64,000 nucleotides of DNA from Dipteris shenzhenensis (taxonomy: Eukaryota; Polypodiophyta; Polypodiopsida; Gleicheniales), in the NCBI GenBank assembly GCA_047967505.1, contig CM106540.1. The stretch is one strand, 5' to 3'. Shown here piece after piece: positions 1-12,259 of the stretch (position 1 is the stretch's first letter; every line of letters starts with the position of its first letter). A program made the position numbers and the translations under genes. The notes under the pieces were generated by a model that had not been told where the DNA came from, made no database searches, and was given only the letters and a program-made list of their open reading frames with translations.

Positions 1-1366
1 ATTGTTGTCCATGTAAGAGAGACAAATAATTTCATGTTATTAATATCAATTGAGACTCAATAATTTATGGCATTTTAAAGAATTTTCAAAGTTTCAAATA
101 TATATGATTTTTTTAAAGGCTTGTTAATACCTAGTATATAACATTTCTCATATTACATCCGGTGTAAGCTAGCTAGAGAGGGGAAGAGAGAAACCATCCA
201 AGTGTCTTGTCCCCTCCTAACATGAGTGGATGATTACAAACATGGTAAATCCACCTATTTAAATAGGTTGGGATGGCATATCATCCTTTCCCCACATCCC
301 ACTCATTCTCAAGTAAGCACTTATTATTTGTAACATCGTACTTTGTTAAGGAATGTTGTTATTTCACACACACTAGCGTAGTCTCTTTGATATTATTTGT
401 TGAGAATGGTCATCAGAACAATTGTTTTAGAATTATACATGCAAGGATAATGGCAGATGTATTAGGAAAGGAGAAGCACATAAGTGTGACATAGTCATGA
501 AGCTAAGACAAATGTTGGCTGCTTTGTATGAATACATGAATGTGGTAACCCGGCCTGATAAATCTCTTACACCAACAGGGGAGCTGGATAGTCCATTTAA
601 AGTACCTTCCATAGAAGAAGAGTCCCGATCAAAAAGATTGTGTATATAGATAAGGACTTAGAAGATTCCTATAAATGGTGAGAGTAGTAGAGGACATTTT
701 GCAATCACCCTACTCCTAGTACCAAAAAAATCTATGAAGCTCAAATTTACACAAGGAGGATCAAAGCTAGAGGAAGTATCCAAAAAGTGATTGGACATGA
801 ATAATCCTTCTACACATAATGGAGATCATGCCTTGACAAAGGAGGAACAGAGATTGGAGACACAAGATGGTAAAGAGACCCCTATAAAAAAATGGTGGAT
901 ACCATTAATATAGTAGTAGATAAAAAACTAGAAGAGGAACTAAAAGATATCATTAGGATACCATCACCAGAGACTCCAATTGACAAACAGGGTGTGTTCA
1001 TCAAGTATAAATGACTGTGGGAGCTCAACAGTATGTAGCATCAACATCAAGCGAAATTGTTGAAGTTTTAGAGGAGCATGCTGACAGAGCTATCCCCCAA
1101 TTGGTATCTTCTTTTAATATTTTGTCTAGGTACCACCAACAATAGAAAGGAAAATTCCCAAATGTGCAAATTCTTATGGAAGAAGAATTAGATAATTAAA
1201 GGTATTTTCATAAAGGTTTTAGGGAAGGTCATGAGAGATTTAAAAAGGACATGATAATAAATTGACCAAACTATAGATAGAAGTCAAAACAATTACATAG
1301 GAAAATTCCACTTTGATGCAAGAGAAGAGTTGCTTAAGAGAGCCATAAATAGTCTCAACGGAAGGT
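1..1366. other. AT-rich intergenic DNA, no gene recognised
   Basis: I see no supported gene here. Reading frames are short and broken, no retroelement motif is readable, and the composition is AT-rich. Stretches around 430-1100 look like very decayed coding sequence (charged, lysine-rich translations), but I cannot assign a family. Confidence 0.5.
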
Positions 1367-1949
1367 GATGGAAAAGGTTACAAAGGCGGTATGCTCTTCC
1401 ACCTTAGAGATCCATGATAATAGAGGATATGGGTTCTCTTGTGGATACTTATATAGAAGAGGTTGTTACGCTTTGATGCCATGTCATTCTCACAAGATTA
1501 TATCCTTACAGCTCACTTACTTACAAGATGGGTTGTTTGAGAATCTCCACGCCAAAGGACCGTAGATTTCTAAACAATATAGATTTCTTGCATGGTTTAG
1601 TAGCAGAGCAGTATATTCCAGAGCCTGCTATTCTTTATAGTTGTCCATGATATTTTGGTTACAAATAAGTAGCACAACATAGAAGCTTAAGAGTGTAGCT
1701 GTAAAACCTTTATTACTTCTTCATAAGAAGAATTTACTTTTTATGGTATTTTTATCTAAGAGGCCTTTTTGGGATGAAGACTTAGGCATTTTAGAGTCTC
1801 TTTATTGATTCTTCATTTCGTATTGACATGATTTTATTTGCTAGAAGCTATTAAATATATGGGTTGTCATTAGCCTTGACATATATATGCAAAAAGTCCA
1901 TGGCATATATACAGGTATATATATATTTGCCTCTAATCTTGGCATTTAT
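1367..1949. repeat. Repeat family A, copy 1, left part
   Basis: This stretch is collinear with 61698-62264, starting at the shared string aggttacaaaggc and ending at ctaatcttggcatttat. A small indel near 1410-1425 separates the copies. The repeat resumes at 24259, after the Copia-A insertion. No coding potential is recognisable, so it is an old dispersed or segmental repeat of unknown origin. Confidence 0.8.
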
Positions 1950-2681
1950 TGTAAGAAAATAATACAACGTATGTGCTCAACAGATAATAGGATCTCGTAC
2001 ACAAAAGAGAAAACCAGATCGTATGGAGAATCAAAAATTTGATTACTATAGAACTGATACAATAGATGGCGCTGCCTCCCAACCGTGTGCTCCTGTGAAA
2101 GAAGCTTCGATGGTGAGCTGGAAACAGTAGAAGACGGAGGTTGGATGCTAAGGAATCAGGGTTGCTATAGCCAGTGATGAAATGGGCTTCACGGGCTTGC
2201 TCTTATATAGCCACCAGTCGTAGTCGGTTGGGCTCAATTGGGTGACCGACCCAGTGTGCCCAAAACGGTCGACTGAGGGTCGGTCTCGAAATAGGCCACG
2301 AACCACATGATAGAACCGTTGCACAAAATAGAGCAACTAACCTATGGTCTCCGTTCGGCCCACAGCCATCCGGGATCATCTAGGACTCCAAACAGGCCCC
2401 GCAACCCGAGAGTGGGCTGCCCTGGGAAAAGCTCTATCTACCCTCAGTGCGGTTAGTCATGGGATGCCTTCCCACACTTGCATGTAGCCTAGGTTGCAAT
2501 GTGCCAACTCTATTTGAAGCTGTCCAGCCATCAGGCCACACATGGCCCCCATCTAGTGTCCAAACTAGAACCTACCAGATAACTGAGCTACTCAAATGCC
2601 TTCTCCTCATATGGGGGGCTTATAAGTAGAGTTAGTTGGTTCCCGCGTAGTTACATGAGAGTGGACCATTGATATCTAACA
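1950..2681 (-). repeat. Copia-A 3' LTR (732 bp)
   Basis: The LTR runs on the minus strand from TGTTAGATATC to TTTTCTTACA, with the usual TG...CA ends. It is collinear with 23528-24253 and with the solo LTR at 4888-5580. A TATA-like box (CTATATAAG on the minus strand, near 2208-2217) marks the likely promoter. Confidence 0.95.
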
Positions 2682-2690
2682 CCCCCCCTC
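2682..2690 (-). promoter_or_regulatory. Copia-A polypurine tract
   Basis: On the minus strand GAGGGGGGG lies directly before the TGTTAG start of the 3' LTR. This is the expected primer site for plus-strand cDNA synthesis. Confidence 0.9.
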
Positions 2691-2711
2691 AATGTCCACC
2701 CGCAAGTGAAC

Positions 2712-4882
2712 TTACTTTTTCGGCCCAATGCCAAGTCGATGAAGATGCCTCTCTAGCAAGTCTCTTCCAAGAGCCTTCGTGAAGATGTCCGTAGCATTCT
2801 CTGTAGTCAGACAGTACACCAAGTCAACCTCCCCATCCATGATGAGCTCGCTAACAAAGTGATATTGAATCTCAATGTGTTTTGTGCAAGCGTGGAACAC
2901 TGGGTTCTTTGCAATCGCCATGCAACTCTGATTGTCACATGATAACTGCATAGGCTTGTTCAGCACTACACCCATGTCCCCCAAAATCCTCCTCAACCAC
3001 ACTCTCGCAAGAAGTAAAGCATGCAGATTTGTACTCGGCCTCGGTAGAAGAAAGAGCAACTATGGGTTGCTTCTTGCTGACCCATGACACAACTCCAGAT
3101 CCAAGTGAGAAACAATAACCTATCACTGATCTCCTGCTGTCCATGTCTCCTGCCCAATCTGAGTCACAGAATCCAGTCAAGATGTTGCCCTTGGTATAGG
3201 TGATTCCATAATCAAGTTTGCCTTTGATGTATTTCAGCATAGGTGATACCATAATCAAGTGTGCCTTTGATGTATTTCAGCACCCGCACCCCTGCCCTCC
3301 AATGGTTCTCCCGAGGCTTATTGGAAAACCTGCTTAGTACACCAGTCGCAAAACTGATGTCCGACCATGTGTGCACAGGTAAATCAAGCTTCCCACAAGC
3401 CTTCTGTACTTCGCTTCATCCACCAGTGGTGATGAATCCTTGTTTGAGAGCTTCGCGTCAACCTCCATAGAGGTACCAATTGTCTTGCACTCAGCCATGC
3501 CAAATGCCTTCAGTATCTCTCCAGCATATTTCAGCTGTGAAATGAAGATCTGTTTCAGCTCCTGCCAAACTTCAATCCCCAAACAGAAATGCATCAGTCC
3601 GAGGTCTGTCATTTCAAACTCTCTTCCTAACAAATGCTTCGTATATGAGATCTTCTCTTCATGGTTCCCTGTTATGACAAGGTCGTCCGCATAAAGGACC
3701 ACGATCATACACCTGCCTCCTTCCCTAAAGATATACAAATTTGCATCAGATGGGCTCCTCCTAAACCCGTTTTGCAAAAAGTAGGCATCAATTCACTGGT
3801 ACCACAGTCGTGGGGCCTGTTTCAGCCCGTAAAGTGCCTTCTTCAGCTTGTAGGCTTTACCTTCTATACCGGGGATCTCAAAACCTGGTGGTTGTTCCAC
3901 GTATACCTCCTCCTTGAGATCTCCATTCAGAAAGGCATATTTCACATCCATCTGAAACACGTGCCAACTTCCCTAGGCAGCTAAAGCCAAAACACTATGA
4001 ATTGTGGTGGTTAGTCAAGCTGTGGGAGCAAAAGTATCTTGATAATCAAAACCATGTACCTGTGCAAATCCTTTTGCCATGAGCCGAGCCTTGTACTTAT
4101 CCAACATGCCATCGGACTTATACTTGGTCTTGTACACCCACTTGGTTCCGATTACCTTGCGTTTTGGTGGTCGATCCATAAGGTCCCAAGTGTTTTTCTT
4201 CATTATGGAGCCATACTCCGACTGCATAGCCTCCATCCACATGTCATCACCCTGTGCCTCTTTAAGACATTTGGGTTCATCAGCACGGATCACTTTTGTC
4301 ATCAAAGCGTAGTTGACCAAGTGTTTCTGCGCCCTTCTTTGCTTCTCTATTCTCTTGGACCGGTGGTGTTCGGATGGTTCCTCCTCAATGGCTGGAGGTT
4401 CTTTGCCATCCAAAAGCTGCTTTACCCACTTCGGGAATGGCCGTTGCCATTGTGGTTCTATAGGCTCTTCTTCATCTTCTTTGTCTTGAATCCTCCCAAG
4501 CACCATTGGGGGAGTTCGGTTTGCTATTGGTGGCGGTACTGGATGGATATACTGGTCCTGGTTGTCTGGGAAGGAAGCATCCTCCTCCAATTGATGCGAT
4601 TGTTCTGAGAAGACCACATCATGACTTACAATTACCTTCTTGGTAACAGGGTTATAGAGATGGTAACCCTTCGCCTCTTCACTGTAGCTCAAGAAAATAC
4701 ACTTCCAGCTCTTCGGTTCCCATTTGGTCCTGGTAGCATCAGGGACATGCACAAAACAGTCACATCCAAAAACTGTGAAATGTGCAGCTGAAGGTTTCTT
4801 ACTAGAAAAGGCTTGCAGTGGAGTCATCCCATTCATAGCCTTCGTGTAGCTACGATTCAGGATGTAAACTGCAGTGTTACAT
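2712..4882 (-). pseudogene. Copia-A pol, second half: integrase end, reverse transcriptase, RNaseH
   Basis: On the minus strand the translation resumes right after the solo LTR with the end of the integrase core, then the copia segment containing FGCDCFVHVPD. The RT follows, with GTKWVYKTKYKSDG and KARLMAKGFAQ near 4090-4180 and the catalytic YADDLVITG near 3680. RNaseH follows, with CDSDWAGD, KKQPIVALSSTEAEYK and DIFTKAL. The readable ORFs at 4015-4836, 3334-3777, 2935-3258 and 2712-3059 are parts of one polyprotein separated by stops and frameshifts. The gene is dead. Confidence 0.93.
3199..3282. repeat. 42-bp tandem duplication inside Copia-A RNaseH
   Basis: The segment beginning aggtgattccataatcaag occurs twice in a row (about 3199-3240 and 3241-3282) with a few differences. 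It duplicates the codons for the KYIKGKLDYGI region. It is absent from normal copia RNaseH and is a local decay event. Confidence 0.85.
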
Positions 4883-4887
4883 GCTTC

Positions 4888-5580
4888 TGTTAGATCTCAA
4901 TGCTCCACTCTCATCGTGTAACTACACGGGAACCAGCTAACTCTACTTGTAAGCCCCCCATATGAGGAGAAGGCATTTGAGTAGCTCGATTATCAAGTAG
5001 GTCCTAGTTTGGACACCAGATGGGGGCCATGTGTGGCCCGATGGCTAGACGGCTTCAGATAGAGTTGGCACACCACCAAGTAGGCTACATGCAAGTGTGG
5101 GAAGGCATCCCTTGACTGACCGCACTGAGGGTAGATGGAGCATTTCCTAGGGTAGCCCACTCTCGAGTTGCGGGGCCCGTTTGTAGGTTAGTTGCTCTGT
5201 TTTGCGCATTGGTTCTATCGTATGGTTAGTGGGCTATTTAGGGATTGACCCCTAGTCGACCGTTTTGGGCGGATTGGGCCGGTCACCCGATTGAGCCTAG
5301 CTGACTATGACTGGTGGCTATATAAGAGCAAGCCCGTGAAGCCCATTTCATCATTGGCTATAGCAACGCTGATTCATTAGCATCCAGCCTCCGTCTTCTA
5401 CTGTTTCCAGCACGCCATCGAAGCTTCTTTCACAAGAGTGCATGGTTGGGAGGCAGCGCCATCTCTATTGTATCAGTTCTATAGTAATCAAATTTTTGAT
5501 TCTCCATACTATCTTGTTTTCTCTCTTGTGTACGAGATCCTGTTATCTGTTGAGCATAGACGTTGTATTATTTTCTTATA
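4888..5580 (+). mobile_element. Solo LTR of the Copia-A family, inserted in the integrase
   Basis: This 693-bp LTR runs on the plus strand from TGTTAGATC to TTCTTATA, opposite to its host. It is flanked by the exact 5-bp TSD GCTTC (4883-4887 and 5581-5585). The host reading frame stops at ...YWAEA on one side and continues with CNTAVYILNRS on the other. It derives from the same family as the host LTRs and represents an element that inserted and then recombined down to one LTR. Confidence 0.95.
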
Positions 5581-5585
5581 GCTTC

Positions 5586-7012
5586 AGCCCAGTAGGTCTT
5601 TGGCAAATCTTTCCCTTTCATCATACTCCGGCCCATTTCACAGATGATGCGCATCTTGCATTCTGCTACTCCATTTTGTTGTGATGTATGTGGCGGGGGT
5701 TTCTGCCTCTTGATTCTGTGACTTTTACAGTAACTCTCGAATTTAGTGGATGTGAACTCTCCGCCTCTGTTTGATCTCAATTTCTTCACCTTCCTCCCCG
5801 ATTCTTTCTCGCCCATTACATGCCATTCCTTGAACCTACTAAAAGCCTCGTCTTTAGTCTTTAGGAAGTATATCCATATCCTTCTACTGTAGTCATCGAT
5901 CAGTGTCATGAAGTAGTAGGAACCACCCAAAGCTTCTGTCTCCATCTTTCCGCAGAGGTCCATGTGAATGAGCTCTAGAGGAGCCTTTGCCCTATTGGCC
6001 TCTTTAGGAAAGGGATGCTGATGCTGCTTGCCCATCATGCAAGCTTTACATACATTGGGCAAATCTAAAATTTTTGGTAGGTCTGCAATCATTCCACTTT
6101 TATGCATCTCCTTCAAAGAACTAAGGTTTAGATGACCAAACCTTTCATGCCATAGCTTAGTGTTCTTCACATCGACTTGAGCACTAAAAGCTGAGAGTTC
6201 ATAAATGTTGTTGCGCCGTGTACCTTTACTAATGACCTTCCCTTGAAGATCCATAATCTATGCACCATTCTTATCGAAGTGAACTTTGAGGTCCCGATCC
6301 GTGATCACAGATACAGATAACAAGTTCCTCTTGATATCTGGCACATAAAGAACATCGGACAATTGTTTTACAACTCCATCTGACTTGAGAGCAATTGTAC
6401 CTTTTCCTTTTGTTGGACATTTTGCATCATTGCTAACTGCTACCAGGATGTCATTCCCTACCAGTTGTAGAGAGGTATACCAATCCTTCTGACTGGCCAT
6501 GTGGTGTGATGCACCACTGTCAATGATCCATGGTTCATCCGCAGGCACATGAATTGCCTCCGTGCAAATGTCCTCAATTGCGACGAACAACTCTACTGGT
6601 ACTGCCTGCGCACTGTTGCTGGACTCTTTCTTTACACCATTCTTCTCATCTGCAATCTTCTTTTAGCACTCATTCTGCTTGTGCCCTTCCTTGTTACAAT
6701 AGAAGCACTTGATCTTCTTCTTTCTCTTTTTATCATTAAAAGAAGATGGGTTACCAGAGTCCTTACCCTTACCTTTCTTTGATCCGGTCCAAAAAGCCGA
6801 ATCTTCTCTAGTCCTCGTCTTTTGATGCATCTCCTCCTCCAGAAGCATTGTGCTAAAATCCTCAAAGTTGAGGGGCAGATCTCTGTTCTATGTATTCAGC
6901 ATCGTAACAAGACTGTTGTACTTTGGTGGGAGAATCCGTATGCACCTTTGTGCCAGATTCTTGCTAGTGATGGTGATGCCAATCGCAGTCATCTGATCGC
7001 GTAGATTCTTCA
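5586..7012 (-). pseudogene. Copia-A gag C-terminus, protease and integrase N-half
   Basis: On the minus strand from 7012 downward, the translation shows the gag end with a CCHC knuckle (CFYCNKEGHKQNEC, near 6665-6705). The aspartic protease follows, with WIIDSGASHHM near 6500. The integrase then has its zinc-binding HERFGHLN...CKACMMGKQH segment near 6010-6160, and core residues in LIDDYSRRIWIY and PHTSQQNGVAE. Stops separate the readable parts. The gypsy element cuts the gene at 7013-7017 and the solo LTR cuts it at 5581-5585. Confidence 0.93.
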
Positions 7013-7553
7013 CCTTGTGTTGGCTCTTTCCTACTGCTTTTGTAGGAAGAGCTGGGTATTCTATGTTTGCAGGGTTCCGAGGCTTTTTGTCACCTACAGA
7101 TATATTGGGATTGTCGGTTGTAGTATATGTGTAGCTTAGGACCTTGAGTCATGTTCCGGTGAGAGACGTAGGCTTAAGTGTGGTAAGCAAACAAAGTCCA
7201 AGCATGTGTAAAAGGCACGCAAACCATCTTTGTTGAGGTAATGAAGGCTTTCACCTTCATTGGGAGTTGTAGGGTTTAGGAGGAGTTTAAGGGTTCATAA
7301 GGAGGTTCCAGGGTTTAGAAAGAGTTCCAAGGTTTAGAAGGAGGTTCCAGGGTTTAGAAAGAGTTCCAGGGTTTAGAAGGAGGTTCCAAGGTTTAGAAGG
7401 AGTCCAGGGTTAGAAGGAGGATCCAAGGTTCATAGTAGAGTACATGGTGGAGAACTTGTCTCCCTCGTAGATCATGGAGTTTAAGGGTTTAGGAAAGCAT
7501 AGGAGTGGGAGAGGAAGAAGGTGTAAGAGCATGGGTGAAAGAAGAGAGAGGAG

Positions 7554-7655
7554 GAGGAGGAGGGAGGAGGGAGGAGGAGGAGGGAGGAGGAGGAGGGAGG
7601 AGGAGGAGGAGGAGAAGGAGAAGGAGGAAGGAGGAGGAGGGAGGAGGAGAGGGAG
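7554..7655. repeat. GGA microsatellite inside the gypsy LTR
   Basis: A run of GGAGGAGGA/GGGAGG units on the plus strand is matched at a different length by about 22473-22592 in the partner LTR. Glutamate/arginine/glycine-rich or proline/serine-rich translations of this stretch are artefacts. Confidence 0.9.
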
Positions 7656-7854
7656 AGGGTGGGTTGCAGGGTTGGAGGAGAGGGGAGAAGGGTTGCAAGG
7701 TTAGGACATGCTTTTGGACGTGCAGTGCAAGGAAGCATGGACACTTGAGACAAATGCTTGGAATACCAAAGTAGACTCAACACAATGCCCCAAAGAGTGT
7801 GGGCTTCATTCCATTATGGGGTATTTATACAAGTTGGAGAGCTTCTCTCTCTGC

Positions 7855-8095
7855 ATGTAACACAAAGTCGTATCACAAAGTTGTAACACAAAGTTGTATC
7901 ACAAAGTTGTAACACAAAGTTGTAACACATTCTCTCTCTACATGTAGAAGTTGTAACACAAAGTTGTAACACAAACTTGTAACACAAATTTGTTACACAA
8001 AGTCATAACACAAAGTTGTGTCTAGAAGTTATAACACAAAGTTGTAACACAAAGTTGTATCACAAAGTTGTATCACAAAGTTGTAACACCTTCTC
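7855..8095. repeat. 13-bp minisatellite AACACAAAGTTGT in the gypsy LTR
   Basis: About 17 imperfect copies of (T)AACACAAAGTTGT or ATCACAAAGTTGT occur here. The other LTR has fewer copies (22800-22985), so the array has changed length since insertion. Confidence 0.9.
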
Positions 8096-8130
8096 TTTCT
8101 TCATAAGTTCATGTTGGCACAGAGTCAACA

Positions 8131-8356
8131 TACTCCTGGATCCATTTTATTACCCATCCTCGGTACCTAGGTTGCCATGCTTTTAGTCCAGTGGCTGTGG
8201 AACTTGTGTCACATGCCAGTCGATCTTGCTGTAGAGCCTTAGCACCATATACAATTTTTGCACAGTTTCCAGGTAGCCTGTATCTACCATTTGCTCAAAC
8301 AAAGATATGTGGCGTGCCTCCAAGAAGATCACTCTTTGATAGAGTCGGCTTGTAAT
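8131..8356 (-). other. Gypsy 3' untranslated region and putative polypurine tract
   Basis: No ORF is supported here. The sense sequence next to the 3' LTR reads ...AATGGATCCAGGAGTA before TGTTGAC. That is only a weak purine tract, so priming from this site is uncertain. Confidence 0.5.
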
Positions 8357-8923
8357 CTAAGCATCAATCCATTCATTGGGATTAAAGCTGAGTGGAGGCA
8401 AATGGGAATCAAGGTAACATGGGACCTCCAGAATTAATTCTAATGTTTTATAGAATATGGCACTTTGGCGAAGGAAGCGATCAATGTTGCCGCGCATTGT
8501 TTGTTCATGCTGCTGAAGTGCTCGGATCATGGTGCCTTGGATATTCCATTCTACATTAGGGTAGGGTTCGATCATTGGCCAATTAATGACTCGATCTTCA
8601 GCCAAAGTGTGTATGTTGGCTTCCCATTTTTTACGCCATGGAACTGCATAGAACTTGGGATGGGTTCTGAGACATGGAGGTGCCTGTAAGTACTCCTTTA
8701 AGAAGATTACATCAAAGAGCTTGGGACGGCGCCAATCAGGTTGTGGATCCAATGTGCTAATCCAACCTTCACTGATTTGATGCTGACGAAGGTTGGTAGG
8801 AAAGTTACCCAGGGTCCATCCACCGCGAGTTTTCATATCAGGATATTTGCTCCAAAATTCCTTGATGGGGTTATTGGGAAGTGGTATCTCATCAAAATCA
8901 TACCCATCATTGGAACTTGGCAT
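8357..8923 (-). pseudogene. Last gypsy ORF, unknown product (188 aa)
   Basis: An open frame of 188 codons in the element's sense orientation lies between the extra ORF and the 3' LTR. The protein is rich in tryptophan and proline (for example EFWSKYPDMKTRGGW and WIPTLDPQ-like stretches) and has no membrane segment, zinc finger or enzyme motif I can name. It lies in a different frame from the ORF ending at 9202, so it may be its frameshifted tail or a separate exon. Function unknown. Confidence 0.5.
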
Positions 8924-9201
8924 GGGTGTACGAATTGGATTATCCGTATCCTAATATTCAAAATCAAATACTACATCATTTTCTGCTGATGGAAGCACCA
9001 GAAGTGTCGGAGGTGATGAGGGGCCGGGAGAGAATCAGGGGACATGGGGGAGAAATATGGCTGAGTGATAGTGGTGGAAGGGGGAGAAGAGGGGAGGGGG
9101 GGAAGAAATGGGCAAATGGTTTGAGCAGCTTGGTAATCCTCAAGGGTAGGATTAGCAAGGGAGGGGAAAAAGCTAGGTGTGAGGGGCTCATAAGTTTGTG
9201 A

Positions 9202-11910
9202 CTATTGGGTAAGTTGGAAATGGTGAGAGACATGAGCAAAGAGACGATGGAGGGAATAGATGTTAGGATGGAGCTCAGGGAAGGTTAAGAGGGTGGTAGC
9301 AGCAAGGGGAAGTGAGGTTATGATGTTGGCAGAAAGAGTGGTTAGATATGGGAAGTTGGATGTGAGATAGGCCTTGTCATCTTCCGACACTTCTTTTTGC
9401 TGGTGCGATGGGATGATCAGCTGCATGGGTTGGATGTCAGTTATGTCATGCCGTGCAAATAATAGGGATGGCCTTTGTAGCAATGGCAACAAACCTGCAA
9501 TAACCCTGAGGGGAGGACTACCCATGAGGCAGACATATGCAATGAAAGCATCCGTCCTGAGTGTTATAAACCCGGCATGTGTAGACAGGCAGAAGATATT
9601 CTTCTCATCTTCAGACAAGTCTTGGCAAATTATGCGCAGGGTTTTAATCTCGATTGATCATTTCCAGTTGATTGTTGGATGAGCAGATATGATCCTGATT
9701 TGGAGTTGCTTCCATTGGATAAGCACGCGTGCGTTGAGGTGATCTTCCACTTGTAGAGCAGCCACAAGCTCTTCGTATACCGCGGTTGTGCATTGTAGTG
9801 GGGTGTCATTGGTGTTGTCTTCCAATGCCTCATTGTTGTGCACTAGCAATTGGAGTTCAAGCTTGGAGATGGCTATTTTTTGGGAGTGCATCTCATTCAT
9901 TTTTTCTTTGTACTGATGGTAGATGGTTGTGTATGCCTCCTTAAGCTTTTTCATTTGCAAGGTGACCTTTGCCTATTGAGGAATGTCTTCAGTGGTATTG
10001 GACCATTGGTCCAAGACCTGGGCTTGTGAAGTGCTGGCCTCTTGAATAGTAGCAAGTTGGTCCTTTAAGAGTCAGCATTCCCTTGTAAGCTCATCAATGC
10101 TAAAGGCACATACTGCCAAAGATTGTTTCATGTCTTCAAGCTTGTCTTTGCAATCCTGGAGCTCTTCTTCTTTGTGAATGAGAGTGAATCGAGCTTGTGC
10201 CACTACCTCTGTTTGTTGCGCATGTGCAGATGTCAGGGAGTTATAGGAGGTCTGTAGGATTGCCATTGCTTCTACTGCCATAGTCAGCTGTGTCTGACTT
10301 TGGTGGAGGTTGGAGGTCACATCCCTTACGGCCTTCTCTTGAGCTTGGAGAGCCTGGTTCATGCGCACTTCTTCTACCTCCTTCTCATCTATCTGTGCCC
10401 GAAGTGCCTTGACCTCTATGGCTATTGCCTGGAATTAATCTTTGATTTCTGATGCCGTCTGCCTTTCCAATTCTCTTGCATATGCTTCCTTAGCCAAGCT
10501 AGTGAAGAGTTCTGACATTTGGATCATTTGGCTAGCTTGATGTTGGAGAATGACAGACGGTGATGAGGTCTGGCGATATTGCTGATACAAGTGGTGCCCA
10601 TGTAGCCATCCCGATGATTCTGTAGTACTTGGGGGAGGTTGTTCCAATGGCATTTCAGTCCCTCGTGTACAATAGTCATACTGCTGATCTGGCACTAGCT
10701 CTCCTTGGGGCTCATCGACTGGCATGGCGTCGATGGGCGGTTCGAGTGCTGATGTGGTCTCAAGCTCTAGTGCTGATCGTTCCTCAGGTTCAGGTGCCAA
10801 CCTTGTCTCGAGCTCGGGTTGGTGCTATTGGTGGAGACTTAGTGGTTGCTATTGTGCACCGAGCTATAGCATTTCCTGAAGCAATTCCGCAATCCTGCTT
10901 TCCAGAATAGGTACTTCTGTTAAGGCATCTGTACTTATCAATGTGATAGCTGGAGCAGTTGATGATGGCTCCCATACTGGTGAGAAGGGTATGTCCAACT
11001 CCTCAATTGGCTTTGGAGACTGGGGCAGAGCCATTTCTCTTTCTTGTAGTTCTTTTTTGATGATTATAGCCAATAAGTGCGGAATTTTACATTTCTGGCC
11101 TGAAGAACCATCGAGTTTTTTGGTAAAGAAAATGACGAAGTGTTGGACCCAGTCTTGTTTTAGCTTCCTACTCAGCAAAACAAATGTGCAGAGTGGAAGG
11201 GAGCATTCCTTGCCATTCTTTATTCCCACGATTGTGGATAGAAATTGTGCTGCTTCCTTGAGGCGATGGTTAAGGATTGTGCAAAGCAATATGCCATCTC
11301 TATGGATCAGGGTACCCTTGGTGAGGAGAGACTGTACTTCGATAAACTTTGCATCAGCAGACCGTTTAGGGTATTGGCCACCTTGTTTTGACAGTGAGAA
11401 AGCCCTTTGAATGACCGTACTGTCGAGGATAATGTTCAATGGGCTCTGCTGTACAGTGATTGTACCATACTTGCCATCCGTTGCATTGCTGGAGTAGTAA
11501 GAGTGGAGAAAGTCCTTGATGTAGGTGGTCATGATAGGTTTATCCTCCAAGGATTTGAGGCTCTCATGCAAATTGCCTAGACCCCGTTGCTCTAAGTAAG
11601 ATGTTGCTTCCTGGGAAAGAGCATAAGTCGATGTGGGTAGCCAGACAAGTTTCAATGATTGGGCCTTGTTAACGGTTGTGTAGGCCGGCTGTGACTGGGG
11701 TGGCATTTGTTCTGCTTGGTCATGCACTGAATCTTCTTCGGAGCTATTGCTTTGGACCACAAATGCCTGTGGTCTCCGTGGTTGAGAGGATGTAGATGGC
11801 TGCGAACTCTGGAGGGGATCCCGTGGTTGAGGCGGTGGGCTCTTTCTGCGCATCCTCTTTAGTCGCGGCATCTTTTCTGAACCTGCATCCATGTACATGT
11901 AGTGTACCAT
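9202..11910 (-). pseudogene. Extra ORF between gypsy pol and 3' LTR (about 900 codons, with stops)
   Basis: One reading frame runs from 11910 to 9202 and is broken only by about seven stops, near 10866, 10850, 10815, 10435, 10072, 9975 and 9658. Four are TAG in glutamine-rich context and two are TGA where arginine would fit. The N-terminal 50 residues are basic and proline-rich (KRMRRKSPPPQPRDP). Residues about 80-290 form a globular domain with GTITVQQSPLNIILD and LPLCTFVLLSRKL. That layout resembles the putative plant transposon proteins found after pol in Athila/Tat-type elements. The middle (about 10072-10440) is a long alanine/glutamine coiled coil. I see no envelope-like signal peptide or transmembrane anchor. 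Confidence 0.65.
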
Positions 11911-11932
11911 TGATCATCAAATTGATTGGCAT

Positions 11933-12250
11933 GCCTGTATGACCTTTCTGTGTGTGTGTGGGAGAGAGATCTTTTTTTTTTTTTTTTGGTTATACATCCT
12001 TTGAGAGTGTGGAATGAAAGTGTGTGGTACAATTATTCATGCAATCATCTATGTGTCTAAGCGAAAGCGTGTGAGTGCACGTGACCTAGTAGCTAAGTAG
12101 GGACTAACTATATGCTTGTTTTGCTTGGATTTTCATAGGGCAGCTAGAACTCATCATCACTTCTGAGCTCTAGGTAAAATCGATTGATGCTACCTATATG
12201 TGCGAAGATATACATATGCAAGTGAGTGCTCGTGATACAATCTAATCCTA
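11933..12250 (-). other. Spacer between gypsy pol and extra ORF
   Basis: No ORF is supported. It contains a T16 run near 11974-11990 and GTGTGTGTGTG. In the sense strand it follows the integrase stop and could carry a subgenomic promoter or splice acceptor, but nothing specific is visible. Confidence 0.4.
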
Positions 12251-12259
12251 ACTAAGGAA

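Larger units (their letters stand above)
7018..8130 (-). repeat. Gypsy 3' LTR (1113 bp)
   Basis: It is collinear with 21941-23021 (1081 bp). The size difference comes mostly from three internal tandem-repeat blocks: a GGTTTAGAAGGAGGTTCC-type block (7260-7420), a GGA microsatellite (7554-7655), and an AACACAAAGTTGT minisatellite (7860-8090). A minus-strand TATA box (TATAAATA, near 7822-7831) is the likely promoter. Confidence 0.95.

Noticed and set aside
9202-11910. Envelope gene of an endogenous retrovirus-like gypsy element
   Set aside because: I see no signal peptide, no transmembrane segment and no cleavage site; the protein is soluble and coiled-coil in character.
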